From a bacterium (GTDB lineage: Bacteria; Patescibacteriota; Saccharimonadia; Saccharimonadales; Saccharimonadaceae): a stretch of 49,845 nt of DNA. The notes below the pieces were generated by a model. It saw only the letters and a list, made by a program, of their open reading frames with translations. It was not told the DNA's origin and made no database searches. The stretch is taken from positions 1-49,845 of the forward strand of contig JAJYBZ010000002.1 of the NCBI GenBank assembly GCA_021778755.1, written 5' to 3'. Below, one piece after another: positions 47,922-49,845 of the stretch (position 1 is its first letter; each line of letters starts with the position of its first letter). The position numbers and the translations under genes are program-made.

Positions 47922-49337
47922 ATGAGTATTATTTTTAAACGCACAAAGATATTGGCGACACTTGGACCAGTCACAAGCAGTCCGGAATTAATTGAAAAGC
48001 TGGCTCACGCCGGGGCAAATGGCTTTAGGCTGAATTTTAGCCACGGCACATTTGCCGAACGTGACGATCAGATTAAATGGATTCGGGAAGTTAGTGCCAA
48101 GATTGATAAGCCAATCGCTATTTTGCAAGATTTACAGGGTCCAAAAATTCGCCTGGGCATGCTAAACGGCAACACCGACGTCAAAACCGGCGATGAAATT
48201 ATCCTAGATCACGCCGCCGACCATAGTGGCCTGACTTTCCCAATTCAGTATAATTTGGCTGATAAAGTGAAAGTTGGTGAGCCGATTTATATCTTTGATG
48301 GCAAAATTAGAACGACCGTTGTTGAAATCGTATCCGATACAGCTATTAAATTGCGAGTCGAAAATGACGGTACCTTAATGAGTAAAAAGGGCATTAATCT
48401 ACCTGATACCGACTTCGGGGGTGATATCTTGACTCCCAAAGACCTACAAGATATCGAATATGGCCTGACAAAAGATATCGATTACGTGGCGATTAGCTTT
48501 ATTCAAAGTGCTGATGATATCAACAATTTGCGTCAAATATTGGTCGCTGGTGGCTCAACCGCGCAAATCATCGCTAAGGTTGAGACGAAGGCTGCTATTA
48601 AAGACGACGTCTTAGAAGAAATTGTTCGCGCTAGCGACGGCGTGATGGTGGCCCGCGGTGACCTAGCGGTTGAGGCTGGCGCCGAGGTGGTGCCGATTGT
48701 GCAACGCCGCATTATTGGTTTGTGCCGTAAATATGGCAAATTAAGTATCGTAGCGACGCAAATGATGGCTAGTATGGTTGATGCGCCCGAACCGACTCGT
48801 GCTGAGGTGAGTGATGTCGCCGGGGCGGTTATTCAAGGGGCCGATGCCGTGATGTTGAGTGACGAAACGGCCAACGGTCACTATCCGCTCCAGACTGTTG
48901 CGGCTATGAAGAAAGTTATCTTGTATACTCAAGATCACGCTCCGGTTGAGCCAATTCAAGAACGTGCCACTAGTGTTAAGCGTCGACAAGAGGCCATTAG
49001 CGCCGCTGCTGTATCGCTAGCCGAGCAGTTGAATGTGCCAGCGATTATTGCCGAGACCAAGTCTGGCGCCACGGCGGCTAATATTGCCTCACATCGGCCT
49101 AACCTGCCTATTATTAGTGTCACAAGCGAACCGCGTTCGGCGCAACAATTGGCGCTGAGTTATGCTAATAGATGTTACGTGCGGCCCGATTCAGCTGAGG
49201 CCGGATTTGAGCTAGCGACGGAATTAAAAGCCCAGGGATACTTTGGCGACGGTCAAACGTCGGTCATTATCGTCAGCGGTCAACAACCGGGTATTGTTGG
49301 TGCAACTGACACGATCAAGGTCCGGATTCTAGAGTAA
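47922..49337 (+). CDS. pyk: Pyruvate kinase
   Basis: Transfers phosphate from phosphoenolpyruvate to ADP. 471 residues, the bacterial type with a C-terminal domain. Landmarks are RTKILATLGPVTSSPE, RLNFSHGTFAERD, ILQDLQGPKIRLG, the catalytic-Lys region IIAKVETKAAI, VMVARGDLAVEAGAEVVPIVQRRII and ATQMMASMVDAPEPTRAEVSDVAGAVIQGADAVMLSDETANGHYP. TACAAT (47908-47913) ends 8 nt before the ATG. It is followed 56 nt later by pgk. Confidence 0.97.
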   Translation: MSIIFKRTKILATLGPVTSSPELIEKLAHAGANGFRLNFSHGTFAERDDQIKWIREVSAKIDKPIAILQDLQGPKIRLGMLNGNTDVKTGDEIILDHAADHSGLTFPIQYNLADKVKVGEPIYIFDGKIRTTVVEIVSDTAIKLRVENDGTLMSKKGINLPDTDFGGDILTPKDLQDIEYGLTKDIDYVAISFIQSADDINNLRQILVAGGSTAQIIAKVETKAAIKDDVLEEIVRASDGVMVARGDLAVEAGAEVVPIVQRRIIGLCRKYGKLSIVATQMMASMVDAPEPTRAEVSDVAGAVIQGADAVMLSDETANGHYPLQTVAAMKKVILYTQDHAPVEPIQERATSVKRRQEAISAAAVSLAEQLNVPAIIAETKSGATAANIASHRPNLPIISVTSEPRSAQQLALSYANRCYVRPDSAEAGFELATELKAQGYFGDGQTSVIIVSGQQPGIVGATDTIKVRILE

Positions 49338-49363
49338 AGATTACGTTTTATTGGCCCGCATGC

Positions 49364-49391
49364 TAGAATATTAGTAGATAAAAGGGGTGGG
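49364..49391 (+). promoter_or_regulatory. -10 box and ribosome site of pgk
   Basis: TAGAAT (49364-49369) is followed by a short leader with a G-rich ribosome site AAAGGGGTGGG (49381-49391), which ends 2 nt before the ATA proposed as start codon. Confidence 0.45.
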
Positions 49392-49393
49392 AT

Positions 49394-49845
49394 ATAAGCT
49401 TTTTCAAACTAACAATTCGTGACGTACCGCTCGACCATCAGACTGTGCTGGTGCGAGCCGATTATAATGTGCCGCTCGCCAGCGATGGCTCGATTAGTGA
49501 TGATCTGCGCATTAGGGCTAATCTGCCGACGCTTAAATATCTGCAAAGTCGTGGTTGCAAGCTGGTTATTATTAGTCACCTGGGTCGACCAGTAGGCAAG
49601 GATAAAACTCTTAGCCTTGAGCCGATTGCCCAGCGTCTGGCGGAACTTTTGGGGCAAGATATTCGCTTTGTCGATGATACGATTGGCGACAAAGTTTATC
49701 AGGCGATTAAACGCGCGCCTAAATCTAGCATTACGGTGCTCGAAAACTTGCGCTTTTATCCCGAAGAAGAGGCCGATGACCACGAATTTGCTAAAAAGAT
49801 AGCCAAAGCGACAGGTGCGCGCTACTTTGTCCAAGATGGTTTTGG
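49394..49845 (+). CDS. pgk: Phosphoglycerate kinase, N-terminal part (cut by window edge), apparent ATA start
   Basis: 150 full codons to the right edge. After the first codon the protein reads SFFKLTIRDVPLDHQTVLVRADYNVPL, the standard Pgk N-terminus. The substrate loop LVIISHLGRPVGK and ITVLENLRFYPEEEADDHEFAKKIA follow, both diagnostic. The frame is closed by TAA at 49379-49381, and no ATG, GTG or TTG occurs between that stop and GTG 49445, which would remove the conserved first strand. ATA at 49394 sits exactly where homologues have ATG and is preceded by a G-rich ribosome site. Either ATA is used as a rare start or a G was changed to A in this strain or assembly. Confidence 0.93.
   Translation, partial: MSFFKLTIRDVPLDHQTVLVRADYNVPLASDGSISDDLRIRANLPTLKYLQSRGCKLVIISHLGRPVGKDKTLSLEPIAQRLAELLGQDIRFVDDTIGDKVYQAIKRAPKSSITVLENLRFYPEEEADDHEFAKKIAKATGARYFVQDGF

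Overview
The window looks like chromosome of a Candidatus Saccharibacteria (TM7)-type member of the Patescibacteria/CPR. The reasons are a MurT-GatD pair, many class III-like prepilins with almost identical N-termini, a membrane-tethered ClpC-like ATPase with its small membrane partner, compact gene spacing, no amino-acid or nucleotide biosynthesis operons, and TGA used as a normal stop (which excludes the Gracilibacteria/Absconditabacteria code). The assignment is inferred from gene content; no rRNA is present.

Layout. 1-530: 3' end of a GC-rich C-type-lectin/FGE-like protein resembling the variable end of a diversity-generating retroelement target. 531-2015: aldo/keto reductase with its MerR regulator, tRNA-Pro. 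2138-9905: GT-C glycosyltransferase, peroxiredoxin, gatD-murT, membrane protein plus ClpC-like ATPase, tsaC, tRNA-His, tRNA-Gly. 9958-17914: LAGLIDADG-like protein, NUDIX, prepilin, cupin, DUF4260, tRNA-Arg(TCT), GT4 and GT-C enzymes, a DUF348/G5/3D wall protein, and a metallo-hydrolase remnant. 17988-26414: YggT, ArsR-MmpL operon, FKBP, NatAB-like ABC exporter, an XRE-MurA fusion, glyA. 26459-30998: prepilin/adhesin cluster and murB. 31052-34835: tRNA-Arg(TCG), membrane proteins, tRNA-Lys, prepilin, DUF2127, rhodanese. 34856-39139: folD and a signalling locus (receiver protein, LuxI-like synthase, 7TM histidine kinase). 39235-40533: LPXTG-type surface protein. 40740-44320: a GC-rich island of four unrecognised genes around an AT-rich divergent control region. 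44516-49845: tRNA-Glu, MgtA-like P-type ATPase, methyltransferase, pyk and the start of pgk.

How the parts fit. Much of the window serves the cell surface: peptidoglycan precursors and modification (murB, murA-like, murT/gatD, 3D-domain protein), lipid-linked glycosyl transfer, pili and adhesins. That fits an episymbiont that must keep its own wall and attach to a host. Small one-carbon (glyA, folD) and lower-glycolysis (pyk, pgk) modules are also present.

Most notable: (1) a LuxI-family-like synthase whose stop codon overlaps the start of a 7TM histidine kinase, with a receiver-only regulator transcribed divergently, which is a candidate cell-cell signalling system; (2) tRNA genes flanked by tRNA fragments, antisense D-arm copies and runs of small hairpins; (3) about fifteen starts with a -10 box placed so that the mRNA would be leaderless, while the GC-rich island uses strong Shine-Dalgarno sites; (4) a pgk reading frame whose only sensible start codon is ATA.
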